A stretch of 64,000 bases of DNA from Streptomyces sp. NRRL S-646 (GCF_000720765.1 NZ_JODC01000002.1:336716-400715), one strand, 5' to 3'. Counted from the first letter of the stretch, positions 16,134-25,373 are shown. Notes: generated by a model not told the origin, from the sequence alone. Translations and numbers: made by a program.

Positions 16134-18493
16134 TGGGCCCCCATGACCCGGCGGTGCAGCCCGCCGTCGTAGTCGGACGACTCGGTGGTGGCGCCGTCCA
16201 GGTCGATGCGGACGGTGTGGATGGTCCCGGTGAACTCGTTGTCCAGGGCGGAGTAGTCGTCGGTCACCGGTGTGCTCAGGTCCACTCCGACATCGAGGGT
16301 CTCGTCGAAGGAGAAGTAGTACGGGATGGTGCGCTCGACCCGCCCGGTCGCCTGCTTCGCGCCGTCGACCATGAGGACGGCGGTGCCGCCCTTGCCGAGT
16401 CCTCCGCCGTCGTAGTCGAACTCGAGCCGGACCTCGTGCCGTCCCGGTGCCAGGGGCTCGGCGGCGCGCACGGTGTACACGCTCATCCCGAAGTAGTTGT
16501 AGGCGTACGCCGGCTTTCCGTCCGTGACGTACAGGGTCCAGCCGCCGAACCGGCCGCCCTGTGCGATGAGCACGCCCTCGGCCGTCGTGTCGTCCGGTAT
16601 GCCGACGTCCGCGGTGATGCTGTGCGAGCGGTTCTTGATGTTGGGGGTGGTCTCCTCGGTGAACCGGCGCATTCCGGCGCGGTAGGTGACGGACGTCCGG
16701 TGGCCGAGCAGATCGATGCGACCGGCCACGGCGGGGTTCTCCCGCTCGGTGACCCGGTCGTCCAGCGGGAAGACCTGGTACTTCGCCGCTTCGATCAGGA
16801 ACAGGTCCTGGAGCCGGCGCAGCCTGTCGGGGTGCTGGGCGGCGAGGTCGTGTGCCTGGCTCCAGTCGTGGTCGAGGTCGTAGAGCTCCCAGACGTCGTC
16901 GGCGAACCGCTTGCCCCCGTCCGGCACCATCTCCCAGGGGATGCCGTGCCGGGTGACCGCCATCCAGCCCTCGTGGTAGATGCCCCGGTTGCCGCACATC
17001 TCGAAGTACTGCGTACGGCGATGCTCCGGCGCCCGGGGATCGGCGAGCGTACGCCACATGCTCGTGCCCTCCATGGGCTGCTGCGGCACACCGTCGACGC
17101 TGAAGGGTGCCGGAATCCCCGCGCAGTCCAGGATCGTCGGCAGCACATCGATGACGTGGGAGAACTGGTGGCGCAGCCCGCCGCGTTCGGGGACCCCGCC
17201 GGGCCAGTGCAGGATCATGCCGTCACGGGTGCCGCCGAAGTGCGAGGCGACCTGCTTGGTCCACTGGTAGGGGGTGTTGAGGGCCAGGGCCCAGCCCGCC
17301 GGGGCGATCGGGTAGCTGCGCGGGCCGCCGATCTCGTCGAGGTGTTCGATCATCTCGTCCGGGTCGTCCACCACGCCGTGCCCGAGCCGGTGCTCGACGA
17401 TGGTTCCCTCGATGCCGCCTTCACCCGAGGCGCCGTTGTCCCCGAGGATGTAGAGGACAACGGTGTTGTCCAGCTCGCCGAGTTCCGCCAGCGCGTCGAT
17501 GAACCTGCCGACCTGTACGTCGGCGTGTTCGGTGAAGGCGGCGAACGTCTCCATGAACCGTGCCGCCAGCCGGCGCTGGTTGGAGGTGAGTTCGTCCCAG
17601 TGGGGAACGCCCTCGGCCCAGGGGGCGAGCTCCGCGTCCTGCGGTACGACGCCGAGTTCCTTCTGCCGCCGCAGGGTCACTTCGCGCTGGTCGTCCCAGC
17701 CGTGGTCGAAGCGTCCGCGGTATTTCTCCTGCCATTCCCGGCCGACGTGCAACGGAGCGTGTGCGGCGCCGAGCGCGAGGTAGGTGAAGAACGGGCGGTC
17801 CGGAGTGAGCGTGCGCTGGGTGCGGACCCAGTCGATGGCGTGGTCGACGAGGTCCTCGGAGAGGTGGTAGCCGTCCTCGGGGCGGCGGTCCGGCTCGACC
17901 GGGGTGGTGCCCTGGTACAGCAGCGGGTACCAGTGGTTCATCTCGGCGCCCATGAAGCCGTAGAAGGTGTCGAAGCCTTCGCCGGTGGGCCAGCGGTCGA
18001 ACGGGCCGACCGCGCTGATCTCGCGCGGCGGGGTCTGGTGCCACTTGCCGAACGCGGCCGTGCTGTAGCCGTTGCCCTGGAGGATCTGGGCCATGGTCGC
18101 CGCGCTGCGCGGCCGGAAGCCGTTGTAGCCGGGCGCCGCCGTGGTCATCTCGGTGGTGCCGCCCATACCGACCGAGTGATGGTTGCGTCCGGTCAGCAGG
18201 GCCTGCCGGGTCGGTGAGCACAGGGCCGTGACATGGAACCGGGTGTAGCGCAGCCCGCCGTCGGCGAGTCGTTCGGCGGCGGGCATCTCGCACGGTCCGC
18301 CGAAGGCGCTGGAGGTGCCGAAGCCGAGGTCGTCCACGAGCACGATCACCACGTTCGGTGCGCCCTCCGGTGGCGGGACCGGGCCGATGGGGGTGAAGGC
18401 GGTCTCCTGGTCGTGGACGTCCATGGCGGTCGTCAGGGGCCGGCGGGCGTCCGGCCGGGGGAGTATGTGCCGTCCGGCGTCGAACTCGGTCAT
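16130..18493 (-). CDS. Type I sulfatase (arylsulfatase family)
   Basis: A 787-residue sulfatase. Metal ligands appear in VVIVLVDDLGFG, the formylglycine site is CSPTRQALLTGRNHHSVGMG at about residue 95, and further family motifs are AFGKWH and ILGDNGASGEG. ATG at 18493 was chosen because the conserved domain starts about 45 residues later and the longer upstream frame lacks family sequence. Its length matches the long bacterial alkylsulfatase/arylsulfatase group rather than choline sulfatase (about 500 residues), so choline-O-sulfate is not the obvious substrate. No signal peptide is evident, so it is probably cytoplasmic. It heads a unit with the formylglycine enzyme and a betaine-type binding protein. 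Confidence 0.9.
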   Translation of the reverse strand: MTEFDAGRHILPRPDARRPLTTAMDVHDQETAFTPIGPVPPPEGAPNVVIVLVDDLGFGTSSAFGGPCEMPAAERLADGGLRYTRFHVTALCSPTRQALLTGRNHHSVGMGGTTEMTTAAPGYNGFRPRSAATMAQILQGNGYSTAAFGKWHQTPPREISAVGPFDRWPTGEGFDTFYGFMGAEMNHWYPLLYQGTTPVEPDRRPEDGYHLSEDLVDHAIDWVRTQRTLTPDRPFFTYLALGAAHAPLHVGREWQEKYRGRFDHGWDDQREVTLRRQKELGVVPQDAELAPWAEGVPHWDELTSNQRRLAARFMETFAAFTEHADVQVGRFIDALAELGELDNTVVLYILGDNGASGEGGIEGTIVEHRLGHGVVDDPDEMIEHLDEIGGPRSYPIAPAGWALALNTPYQWTKQVASHFGGTRDGMILHWPGGVPERGGLRHQFSHVIDVLPTILDCAGIPAPFSVDGVPQQPMEGTSMWRTLADPRAPEHRRTQYFEMCGNRGIYHEGWMAVTRHGIPWEMVPDGGKRFADDVWELYDLDHDWSQAHDLAAQHPDRLRRLQDLFLIEAAKYQVFPLDDRVTERENPAVAGRIDLLGHRTSVTYRAGMRRFTEETTPNIKNRSHSITADVGIPDDTTAEGVLIAQGGRFGGWTLYVTDGKPAYAYNYFGMSVYTVRAAEPLAPGRHEVRLEFDYDGGGLGKGGTAVLMVDGAKQATGRVERTIPYYFSFDETLDVGVDLSTPVTDDYSALDNEFTGTIHTVRIDLDGATTESSDYDGGLHRRVMGAQ

Positions 18494-18691
18494 GTATTTC
18501 TCCGTTGGGGTACGCCGCGGAAATGTCACACGCTTTTTTCCTCGCCGAATTGTCGGCGTGATGCAGCTGGACTTCCGGCCGGTCTGCCAGCGGTGGAGTA
18601 AAAAATGGCATTCGCCGTCGAAGCCGGTCAACAACAGAGCGTGAATCCGGCTGAACCGGTTTTGAATGAAGGCGGTAGAAAGTTTCTATAC

Positions 18692-19594
18692 CTAGAGCGT
18701 CGCTGCCTGCTCAGGTGGCGGGGCGGGCGAGGACGCCAGGTCCACGAACGCCTGGGCGGCGGGCGACAGCGGGCCCGGGCGCCAGACCAGCCGGCCGTGG
18801 CGCAGCAGCCGAGGACGGTTGGAGAGCATCCGGGCTCCCCGGAGTGCCGCGTCCTGGGCCATGGACGTGGGCAGCAGGGAAGCGCCGACGCCGGAGAGGA
18901 CCAGCGGCACGATCATCGCGCGGTGCGCGGTCTCCACCACGATCCGCGGCGCGACGCCGAGTGCGGTGCACACGTCGTCCAGCGCCGCGCGGGTTTCGGT
19001 GCCCGGCGGGGTCACGATCAGGTCCAGCGCGGCGAGTTCACGCGAGGTGATGGTGGGGCCGGCCGGATGCGGGTGGTCGGGGGGCAGGACGACATGCATC
19101 TCCTGTGCCGGCAGGTCGATGCTGCTCAGGTCCGCCGTGGGCACCGAGGCATCCACCAGACCGAGCTCGCACTGGCCGGCCGCGACCATGTGCGCCACGG
19201 CGGCTCCCCGCTCCGGATCGACCACGCGCACGGAGACCTTGGGATGCGCGCGGTGAAAGCGCCCCAGCATGCCGGCGAGCGGATCGACCGACAGGGTCGT
19301 CTGCGAAACGATGTCGAGCCGGCCGCCGCTGAGTCCGAGGACCTCGCGGACCAGGGCGCCGGCCGTGGACAGATCCCGCAGCACCTGCTGCGCCGGTTGA
19401 AGCAGCGCCTCACCCGCCGCGGTGAGTACCACGCCGTGCGGCAGCCGATGAAACAGGCTGCCGCCGAATTCGCGCTCCAGTGACCGGATCGCATGGGACA
19501 GGGAGGGTTGTGCGACATGGAGTGCAATGGCCGCGGCTGTGAATCCGCCGTGCTCGGCAACGGCGATGAAGTATTCCAGCTGGCGTCGTTCCAT
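18692..19594 (-). CDS. LysR-family transcriptional regulator
   Basis: A 300-residue protein with an N-terminal winged helix-turn-helix (MERRQLEYFIAVAEHGGFTA, then AQPSLSHAIRSLEREFGGSL) and a LysR substrate-binding domain from residue 90. Start ATG at 19594. It is transcribed divergently from mscR and lies upstream of, and in the same direction as, the sulfatase unit, so either could be its target. It is the only LysR regulator in the window. Confidence 0.92.
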   Translation of the reverse strand: MERRQLEYFIAVAEHGGFTAAAIALHVAQPSLSHAIRSLEREFGGSLFHRLPHGVVLTAAGEALLQPAQQVLRDLSTAGALVREVLGLSGGRLDIVSQTTLSVDPLAGMLGRFHRAHPKVSVRVVDPERGAAVAHMVAAGQCELGLVDASVPTADLSSIDLPAQEMHVVLPPDHPHPAGPTITSRELAALDLIVTPPGTETRAALDDVCTALGVAPRIVVETAHRAMIVPLVLSGVGASLLPTSMAQDAALRGARMLSNRPRLLRHGRLVWRPGPLSPAAQAFVDLASSPAPPPEQAATL

Positions 19595-19702
19595 CGGCTC
19601 TCCGTAAATTCCGGGCAACGCTATCACCGGTCGGGCGGCGACGACGCCGGTCGAACGGCGCATCCGAGACCTTGACCCCCGGTCGGCGCTCCACGATGCT
19701 GT

Positions 19703-19738
19703 GTTGCGGCACATGAGATGTGTGCCGCATTGAGCAAC
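19703..19738. promoter_or_regulatory. Tandem betaine-regulon operators and a 9-bp inverted repeat upstream of mscR
   Basis: Two 17-mers of the shared operator are offset by 19 bases: GTTGC-GGCACAT-GAGAT at 19703 and GTGCC-GCATTGA-GCAAC at 19722. Superimposed is an inverted repeat, TGCGGCACA (19705-19713) and TGTGCCGCA (19721-19729), a possible LysR site. The region serves mscR and possibly lysR. Confidence 0.6.
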
Positions 19739-19774
19739 ATCTGACTGAGGTCTCGTACCAGCCGAGGAGTGGCC

Positions 19775-20860
19775 ATGACGCACCAGGTCCGTGGAGTCGT
19801 CGCGCGGGGCAAGGGCGCCCCCGTCAGCCTGGAGACGATCATCGTGCCCGATCCCGGACCGGGCGAGGCGCTGGTGAAGATCGAGGCCTGCGGGGTCTGT
19901 CACACCGATCTGCACTACCGCGAGGGGGGCATCAATGACGACTTCCCCTTCCTGCTGGGCCACGAGGCCGCGGGTGTGGTGGAGGCGGTGGGGGAGGGCG
20001 TCACCGATGTCGCCCCCGGTGACTTCGTCATCCTCAACTGGCGTGCGGTGTGCGGGCAGTGCCGGGCCTGTCTGCGCGGCCGGCCCTGGTACTGCTTCAA
20101 CACCCACAACGCCAAGCAGAAGATGACCCTGGAGGACGGCACCGAACTGTCCCCGGCGCTGGGTATCGGCGCGTTCGCGGAGAAGACGCTGGTCGCGGCG
20201 GGGCAGTGCACCAAGGTCGACCGTGCAGCCTCCGCGGCCGCCGCCGGTCTGCTGGGCTGCGGCGTGATGGCGGGCATCGGCGCCGCGATCAACACCGGCA
20301 ACGTCGGCCGCGGCGACAGCGTGGCGGTCATCGGCTGCGGTGGCGTCGGCGACGCCGCGATCGTCGGGTCGAACCTGGCCGGCGCCGCGAAGATCATCGC
20401 GGTGGACCTGGACGACCGGAAGCTGGAGACCGCCCGCAAGCTGGGCGCGACCCACACCGTCAACTCCAAGGAGTCCGACCCCGTCGAGGCGATCCGCGAG
20501 CTGACCGGCGGCCACGGCGCCGACGTGGTCATCGAGGCGGTCGGCCGCCCCGAGACGTACAAGCAGGCCTTCTACGCCCGCGACCTCGCCGGCACGGTCG
20601 TCCTGGTCGGTGTGCCGACCCCGGAGATGAAGCTGGATCTGCCGCTGCTGGACGTCTTCGGCCGCGGCGGATCGCTGAAGTCGAGTTGGTACGGCGACTG
20701 CCTGCCCTCCCGCGACTTCCCGATGCTCATCGACCTCTATCTGCAGGGCCGCCTGAACCTGGACGCCTTCGTCACCGAGACCATCGCTCTCGACGAGGTC
20801 GAGAAGGCCTTCGAGCGGATGCACGGCGGCGACGTGCTGCGCTCGGTGGTGGTGCTCTGA
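19775..20860 (+). CDS. mscR: S-(hydroxymethyl)mycothiol dehydrogenase
   Basis: A 361-residue zinc-dependent class III-type alcohol dehydrogenase. ATG at 19775 follows GAGGAG. Catalytic zinc ligands are in [10 protein letters not shown] and GHEAAG, structural zinc ligands in [15 protein letters not shown], and the NAD fold in [22 protein letters not shown]. The enzyme oxidises the formaldehyde-mycothiol adduct to S-formylmycothiol. The betaine oxygenase downstream releases formaldehyde at each demethylation, which explains the location. It is translationally coupled by ATGA to the metallo-hydrolase. Confidence 0.92.
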   Translation: MTHQVRGVVARGKGAPVSLETIIVPDPGPGEALVKIEACGVCHTDLHYREGGINDDFPFLLGHEAAGVVEAVGEGVTDVAPGDFVILNWRAVCGQCRACLRGRPWYCFNTHNAKQKMTLEDGTELSPALGIGAFAEKTLVAAGQCTKVDRAASAAAAGLLGCGVMAGIGAAINTGNVGRGDSVAVIGCGGVGDAAIVGSNLAGAAKIIAVDLDDRKLETARKLGATHTVNSKESDPVEAIRELTGGHGADVVIEAVGRPETYKQAFYARDLAGTVVLVGVPTPEMKLDLPLLDVFGRGGSLKSSWYGDCLPSRDFPMLIDLYLQGRLNLDAFVTETIALDEVEKAFERMHGGDVLRSVVVL

Positions 20861-21489
20861 TGGCGGCACGCATCGAACACCTCGTCACCTCGGGCACGTT
20901 CTCGCTGGACGGCGGCACCTGGGACGTCGACAACAACGTGTGGATCATCGGCGACGACCACGAGGTGATCGTCATCGACGCGGCCCATGACGCCGAGGCC
21001 ATCGCCGAGGCCGTCGGGGGCCGGACCCTGCGGGCGATCGTGTGCACCCACGCCCACAACGACCACATCGACGCCGCGCCCGGCCTCGCGGAGCGCACCG
21101 GCGGGCCGGTCCTCCTCCATCCGGACGACCTGCCGCTGTGGAAGCAGACCCACCCGGAGCGGGTGCCCGACGCCGAACTGGCCGACGGCCAGGTCCTGAC
21201 GGTGGCGGGCGTCGACCTGACCGTGCTGCACACGCCCGGCCACGCCCCCGGAGCGGTCTGTCTGTACGCGCCGGCGCTCGGCGCACTCTTCAGCGGTGAC
21301 ACGCTCTTCGCCGGCGGCCCAGGGGCCACGGGAAGGTCGTACAGCCACTTCCCGACCATCATCGAGTCCATCCGCGAACGGCTGCTGGCCCTGCCCGGCG
21401 ACACCGTCGTGCACACCGGTCACGGGGACACGACGACCATCGGCGCGGAGGCCCCGCACCTGCAGGACTGGATCGCACGCGGTCACTGA
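20860..21489 (+). CDS. MBL-fold metallo-hydrolase, probably S-formylmycothiol hydrolase
   Basis: A 209-residue metallo-beta-lactamase-fold protein with the metal-binding motif THAHNDHID at residues 62-70, then HTPGHAPGAV, FSGDTLFAGG and a final HTGHGD. The length and motifs are those of glyoxalase II-like hydrolases. Its ATG overlaps the mscR stop, and mscR-MBL pairs are recurrent in actinobacteria, so hydrolysis of S-formylmycothiol to formate is the likely role (inference from context). Confidence 0.85.
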   Translation: MAARIEHLVTSGTFSLDGGTWDVDNNVWIIGDDHEVIVIDAAHDAEAIAEAVGGRTLRAIVCTHAHNDHIDAAPGLAERTGGPVLLHPDDLPLWKQTHPERVPDAELADGQVLTVAGVDLTVLHTPGHAPGAVCLYAPALGALFSGDTLFAGGPGATGRSYSHFPTIIESIRERLLALPGDTVVHTGHGDTTTIGAEAPHLQDWIARGH

Positions 21490-21543
21490 CCTGCTGACCT
21501 GCTCGAAGGCACTGATCCCGGTGCCGACCCCTGCCCTGACCCT

Positions 21544-21579
21544 GTTGCTCATCGTGCGCCAAGTTGCATGAAGAGCAAC
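21544..21579. promoter_or_regulatory. Upstream tandem operator pair of the ferredoxin promoter
   Basis: GTTGC-TCATCGT-GCGCC at 21544 and a perfect GTTGC-ATGAAGA-GCAAC at 21563, offset 19 bases. They lie upstream of the -35 box at 21613. Confidence 0.6.
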
Positions 21580-21612
21580 ATCCGGCAGGGGTCAACAGGG
21601 CCTCTGAACTCC

Positions 21613-21680
21613 TTGACAAGGGTTCAGGGCGACCTCAGACTGATGTTGCGCTTACCGCAATCCGTTTCGTTATACGCACC
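21613..21680 (+). promoter_or_regulatory. Promoter with tandem operators for ferredoxin/reductase/oxygenase unit
   Basis: TTGACA at 21613-21618, then 17 bases and a weak -10 CAGACT at 21636. The operator GTTGC-GCTTACC-GCAAT (21644-21660) begins directly after the -10, and a second site GTTTC-GTTATAC-GCACC follows at 21664 (offset 20). A protein bound here would block initiation. The same arrangement recurs at 57315-57382. Confidence 0.7.
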
Positions 21681-21688
21681 GAGGTGTC

Positions 21689-22051
21689 ATGATGATTCCC
21701 GTGTGCCGTCTCGCGGATCTCCCGCGAGGTGAGGCCTTCCGGCTCGACATAGATCCGCCGGTCTCGGTGTTCCATACCGACGACGGCGAGGTCTTCGCCA
21801 TCGACGACACCTGCACCCACCAGGACGCCTCGCTCGCCGACGGCTGGCTGGAGGGCTGCGAGGTGGAGTGCCCGCTGCACGCTTCGAAGTTCGACCTGCG
21901 CACCGGCGCCGTCGACGCCCCGCCGGCCAAGCTGCCGGTGCGGACGCACGAGGTGGTCGTCGAGGACGGCATGATCTACGTCCAGGTGTCGACCGACGCT
22001 CCCAACCTGCCGCCCTGCATCGCCTCCCGTCTTGCCGGGGGTCCCGCGTGA
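21689..22051 (+). CDS. Rieske [2Fe-2S] ferredoxin
   Basis: A 120-residue Rieske ferredoxin of the bacterial oxygenase type. Cluster ligands are CTHQDASL and CPLHASKF. It is nearly identical in sequence to the ferredoxin at 57392. It probably carries electrons between the adjacent FAD reductase and the Rieske oxygenase at 23342. The stop overlaps the reductase GTG start. Tandem operators lie just upstream. Confidence 0.92.
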   Translation: MMIPVCRLADLPRGEAFRLDIDPPVSVFHTDDGEVFAIDDTCTHQDASLADGWLEGCEVECPLHASKFDLRTGAVDAPPAKLPVRTHEVVVEDGMIYVQVSTDAPNLPPCIASRLAGGPA

Positions 22052-23208
22052 GGACGGTCGCCGTGGTCGGCGCCTCGCTGGCCGGCCTGTCGGCGGCGCG
22101 CTCACTGCGCAAGCAGGGCTACGACGGACGGCTCGTCGTCATCGGCGACGAGACCCACCGCCCGTACGACAGGCCCCCGCTGTCCAAGGAGTTCCTGGCC
22201 GGCACGATCGGCGAAGCCGACCTCGTGCTGGAGACGGACGACGAGGACCTGCAGGCCGAGTGGCTGCTCGGCGCGCGCGCCACCGGACTCGAGCGGACAG
22301 AGCGAGCCCTGCGGCTCGCCGACGGCAGCCGGCTCCGCGCGGACGGCATCGTCATCGCGACCGGTGCCGCCGCGCGCAGGCTGCCCGGGGCCGAGGGCCT
22401 TTCCGGAGTGCACACCCTGCGCACCCTGGACGACGCCCGCGCCCTGCGGGACGAACTGGCCCGCGGCGGTCGGCTGGTGGTGATCGGCGGCGGTTTCATC
22501 GGCGCCGAGGTGGCCTCCACCGCGTACGCCCTCGGGCTCGACGTGACGGTGATCGAGGCGGCCCCGACGCCGCTTGCGGGCCCGCTCGGCGAGACCATGG
22601 GCGCCGTGGTTTCCGGCCTCCACGCCGACCACGGAGTACGGCTGTTGTGCGGCGTGGGCGTCAAGGGGCTCAGCGGCGAGCGGCAGGTCGACGCCGTTCT
22701 GCTGGAGGACGGCCGCAGTGTCCCCGCCGACATCGTCGTCGTCGGCGTGGGCGCACGCCCGTGCGTCGAGTGGCTGGAAGGCTCCGGCGTCGCGCTCGAC
22801 AACGGCGTGAAGTGCGGCGCGGACGGGCGCACCAGCCTCGCCGGCGTGGTCGCGGTCGGCGACTGCGCCAACTGGTACGACCCCCGGGCGGGCGCCCACC
22901 GCCGCGTCGAGCACTGGACCGGTGCGCGCGAGCGCCCGGACGCCGCCATCGCCACGCTGCTGGCGGGCGGTGCGGTGGAACCGGGGGTGCCCCGGCCGCC
23001 GTACTTCTGGTCCGACCAGTACGGCGTGAAGATCCAGTTCGCCGGTCATGCGGCCGGCGCCGACAGTGTGACGGTCGAGGAGGGCGTCGCGGACGACCGC
23101 AACGTCCTGGCCGTCTACCGGCGTGCCGGACAACCGGTCGCCGTGCTCGGGATGAACCAGCCGCGGCTGTTCACCCGCTGGCGCAAGCAACTGAGCGCTT
23201 CGCTGTGA
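22048..23208 (+). CDS. FAD/NAD(P)H ferredoxin reductase
   Basis: A 386-residue pyridine nucleotide-disulfide-type reductase of the oxygenase-coupled class. FAD-binding motif [20 protein letters not shown] at the N-terminus, [12 protein letters not shown] typical of this class, NAD motif [16 protein letters not shown] near residue 147, and VVAVGDCANW for the FAD ribityl chain. GTG at 22048 overlaps the ferredoxin stop. It would supply electrons to the ferredoxin. A paralogue lies at 62164. Confidence 0.93.
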   Translation: MRTVAVVGASLAGLSAARSLRKQGYDGRLVVIGDETHRPYDRPPLSKEFLAGTIGEADLVLETDDEDLQAEWLLGARATGLERTERALRLADGSRLRADGIVIATGAAARRLPGAEGLSGVHTLRTLDDARALRDELARGGRLVVIGGGFIGAEVASTAYALGLDVTVIEAAPTPLAGPLGETMGAVVSGLHADHGVRLLCGVGVKGLSGERQVDAVLLEDGRSVPADIVVVGVGARPCVEWLEGSGVALDNGVKCGADGRTSLAGVVAVGDCANWYDPRAGAHRRVEHWTGARERPDAAIATLLAGGAVEPGVPRPPYFWSDQYGVKIQFAGHAAGADSVTVEEGVADDRNVLAVYRRAGQPVAVLGMNQPRLFTRWRKQLSASL

Positions 23209-23233
23209 GTGCCGTGATGTGTCGTCTTTCTCC

Positions 23234-23310
23234 TGCGGCGCCGTTGTGGCTGGTCGCGCCCCGCGGCGAAGCCGCATATCGATACAGCCCCGCGCCCCTA
23301 CGGGGCGCTT
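23234..23310. repeat. Dispersed repeat, family A (full-length copy)
   Basis: The 133-base gap before the oxygenase gene holds a three-part element: gttgtggctggtcgcgc, a hairpin around gcggcgaagccgcatatcgat, and a perfect stem GCGCCCCTACGGGGCGC at 23292-23308. Related copies are at 3246, 37202, 57861, 58018 and 59052. Confidence 0.8.
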
Positions 23311-23341
23311 CCCCTCTCCCACGTGTCCCGAGGAGTGCACC

Positions 23342-24472
23342 GTGACCTCGACCAGCCTGCCGGACAGCCTGATCGCCACCCTTCCCGGCTCCTCCTACAC
23401 GGATCCGGCGATCTTCGCCCAGGAGCAGGAGCGCATATTCGAGACCATGTGGTTCTGCGTCGCACGCTCCTCCGAGCTGGCCAAGCCCGGCGCCTTCCGC
23501 ACCGTCGACGTGGGCCGCGAGAGCATCCTCGTCGCCCGCGCCCGGGACAACTCGATCCGCGCCTACTTCAACGTGTGCCGGCACCGCGGCGCCAAGCTCT
23601 GCACCGAGGAGACCGGCGAGGTCAAGCGGGCCTTCCAGTGCCCGTACCACGCCTGGACGTACGACCTCAACGGCAAGCTGGTCGCGGCGCCCAACCTCAC
23701 CAAGATGCCCGACGTCGGCCGCACCGAGTACGGCCTGGTGAGCGTGGCCGTCCGTGAATGGCTCGGCTACGTCTGGGTGTGCCTGGCGGAGAACCCGCCC
23801 TCCTTCGAGGAGGACGTCATCGGCGAGATCGTCGCCCGCCTCGGCGACGTGGAGTCGATCGAGCACTACGACATCGACAACCTGTCCGTCGGCAAGCGGA
23901 TCGTCTACGACGTCAAGGCGAACTGGAAGCTCATCATCGAGAACTTCATGGAGTGCTACCACTGCGCCACGATCCACCCCGAACTCACCGAGGTGCTCCC
24001 GGAGTTCGCCGACGGCTATGCCGCCCAGTACTACGTCGGGCACGGGGCCGAGTTCGGTGAGGAGGTGCAGGGTTTCACCGTCGACGGCTCGGAGGGCCTG
24101 GACCGCATCCCGGGGGTCGCCGACGACCAGGACCGCCGCTACTACGCGATCACGGTCAAGCCGCAGGTCTTCATCAACCTCGTCCCCGACCATGTGATCT
24201 TCCACCGGATGTACCCGGTGGCCGTCGACCGCACGATCGTGGAGTGCGACTGGCTCTACCTGCCGCACGTCGTCGAGAGCGGCAAGGACGTCAGCCGGTC
24301 CGTGGAGCTCTTCGACCGCGTCAACCGCCAGGACTTCGACGCATGCGAGCGCACACAGCCCGGCATGAGCTCCCGGATGTACGCCAAGGGTGGCGTCCTG
24401 GTGCCCAGCGAGCACCACATCGGAGCCTTCCACGACTGGGTCAACGAGCGGCTGGGCCTCTCCCAGGGGTGA
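23342..24472 (+). CDS. gbcA: Rieske oxygenase alpha subunit, probable glycine betaine monooxygenase
   Basis: A 376-residue ring-hydroxylating-type oxygenase. GTG at 23342 follows GAGGAG. Rieske ligands are CRHRG and QCPYHAW (residues about 79-103); mononuclear iron ligands lie in ENFMECYHCATIHPEL near residue 205. Members with this spacing demethylate quaternary amines (GbcA, stachydrine demethylase). Here the flanking choline and betaine genes point to glycine betaine to dimethylglycine plus formaldehyde. Electron donors are encoded directly upstream. It converges with iclR, one base apart. Confidence 0.88.
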   Translation: MTSTSLPDSLIATLPGSSYTDPAIFAQEQERIFETMWFCVARSSELAKPGAFRTVDVGRESILVARARDNSIRAYFNVCRHRGAKLCTEETGEVKRAFQCPYHAWTYDLNGKLVAAPNLTKMPDVGRTEYGLVSVAVREWLGYVWVCLAENPPSFEEDVIGEIVARLGDVESIEHYDIDNLSVGKRIVYDVKANWKLIIENFMECYHCATIHPELTEVLPEFADGYAAQYYVGHGAEFGEEVQGFTVDGSEGLDRIPGVADDQDRRYYAITVKPQVFINLVPDHVIFHRMYPVAVDRTIVECDWLYLPHVVESGKDVSRSVELFDRVNRQDFDACERTQPGMSSRMYAKGGVLVPSEHHIGAFHDWVNERLGLSQG

Positions 24473-24473
24473 C

Positions 24474-25271
24474 TCAGCCCAGGTAGCCCATCCGGTGGCT
24501 GATCTCCTCCGCACCCTTGATCAGCACCGGGGCGAGCTCGCGCATCCGCTCCTCCGTGAAGCGGTAGGAGGGGCCGGATGCCGTGACCGCCGCGATGACC
24601 TCGCCGTCCCGGTCCAGAACCGGGGCGGCCATGGCGTGCAGGCCGATCTCCAGCTCCTCCTTGGTCCAGGCGTAGCCGGCCTCCCGCACCTCGGCGAGGT
24701 TCTTCTCGAGCCTCGCCTTCGAGGTGATGGTGTGCGGGGTGACCTTCTTCAGGCCGGACTCGGCCAGCAGCGCGGCGCGCTCCTTGGCGGGCAGGTATGC
24801 GAGCAGGACCTTGCCGCTCGACGTCGCGTGCAGCGGCGTCAGCTGGCCGACCCAGTTGTGCGCGGTGACCGCTCCGGGGCCGCGCACCTGGTACAGGTTG
24901 ATCGCGTAGTGCTCCTGCAGCACCGCGATGTTGACCGTCTCACCGATCTCCTCGGCGAGCCGCTCGCAGACCGGGCGGCCCTGCTGCGTGATGTCGATGC
25001 GTCCCGTCACCGCGCCGGCCAGGCGTACGATGCCGAAGCCGAGCCGGTACTTGCCGCGCTCGCCCGCCTGCTCCACCAGACCGCGCGCCTCCAGGGCGCC
25101 GAGAAGGCGGAAGGCGGTGGACTTGTGAACATCGATCTCGGCGGCCACCTCGCTGACCCCTGCCTCGCCGCGCTGCGCGAGGATCTCCAGGACGCTGATT
25201 GCCCGGTCGACCGACTGCACTCCGCCGGCCTGCGAATTTGACGTTTCGGTGTCTTGGCTGTGGTTGCTCAC
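24474..25271 (-). CDS. IclR-family regulator (copy 1), probable regulator of the betaine locus
   Basis: A 265-residue IclR protein. The winged helix-turn-helix spans residues 18-75 (VQSVDRAISVLEILAQRGEA, then VHKSTAFRLLGALEARGLVE), followed by the effector-binding domain. GTG at 25271 is assigned by comparison with copy 2 at 59147, which has the same length and starts MSN. The gene sits between gbcA and betA and is divergent from betA. Operator-like sites overlap its start and the betA promoter, consistent with autoregulation. Confidence 0.92.
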   Translation of the reverse strand: MSNHSQDTETSNSQAGGVQSVDRAISVLEILAQRGEAGVSEVAAEIDVHKSTAFRLLGALEARGLVEQAGERGKYRLGFGIVRLAGAVTGRIDITQQGRPVCERLAEEIGETVNIAVLQEHYAINLYQVRGPGAVTAHNWVGQLTPLHATSSGKVLLAYLPAKERAALLAESGLKKVTPHTITSKARLEKNLAEVREAGYAWTKEELEIGLHAMAAPVLDRDGEVIAAVTASGPSYRFTEERMRELAPVLIKGAEEISHRMGYLG

Positions 25272-25298
25272 TCCGAAACTATACGCGCAGTAAACAAC
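25263..25298. promoter_or_regulatory. Degenerate tandem operators at iclR copy 1 start
   Basis: GTTGC-TCACTCC-GAAAC at 25263 and TACGC-GCAGTAA-ACAAC at 25282, offset 19. The first overlaps the iclR GTG, so part of the match is constrained by coding. Confidence 0.45.
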
Positions 25299-25337
25299 AC
25301 CGCTGCAAGTAACCGTGGTGAAATCAACAGCCCGTAA

Positions 25338-25373
25338 GTTGCGTGGCTCGCAACCTAGTGCGTATAGCGCTAC
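25338..25373 (+). promoter_or_regulatory. Tandem operators upstream of betA
   Basis: A perfect GTTGC-GTGGCTC-GCAAC at 25338-25354 and a weaker AGTGC-GTATAGC-GCTAC at 25357-25373, offset 19. They lie 50-85 bases before the betA start. Confidence 0.7.

Noticed and set aside
16130..18493. Choline sulfatase (betC) as the identity of the sulfatase
   Set aside because: The protein is about 787 residues with the CSPTR site and the architecture of long alkyl/aryl sulfatases; choline sulfatases are about 500 residues. The context alone is not sufficient.
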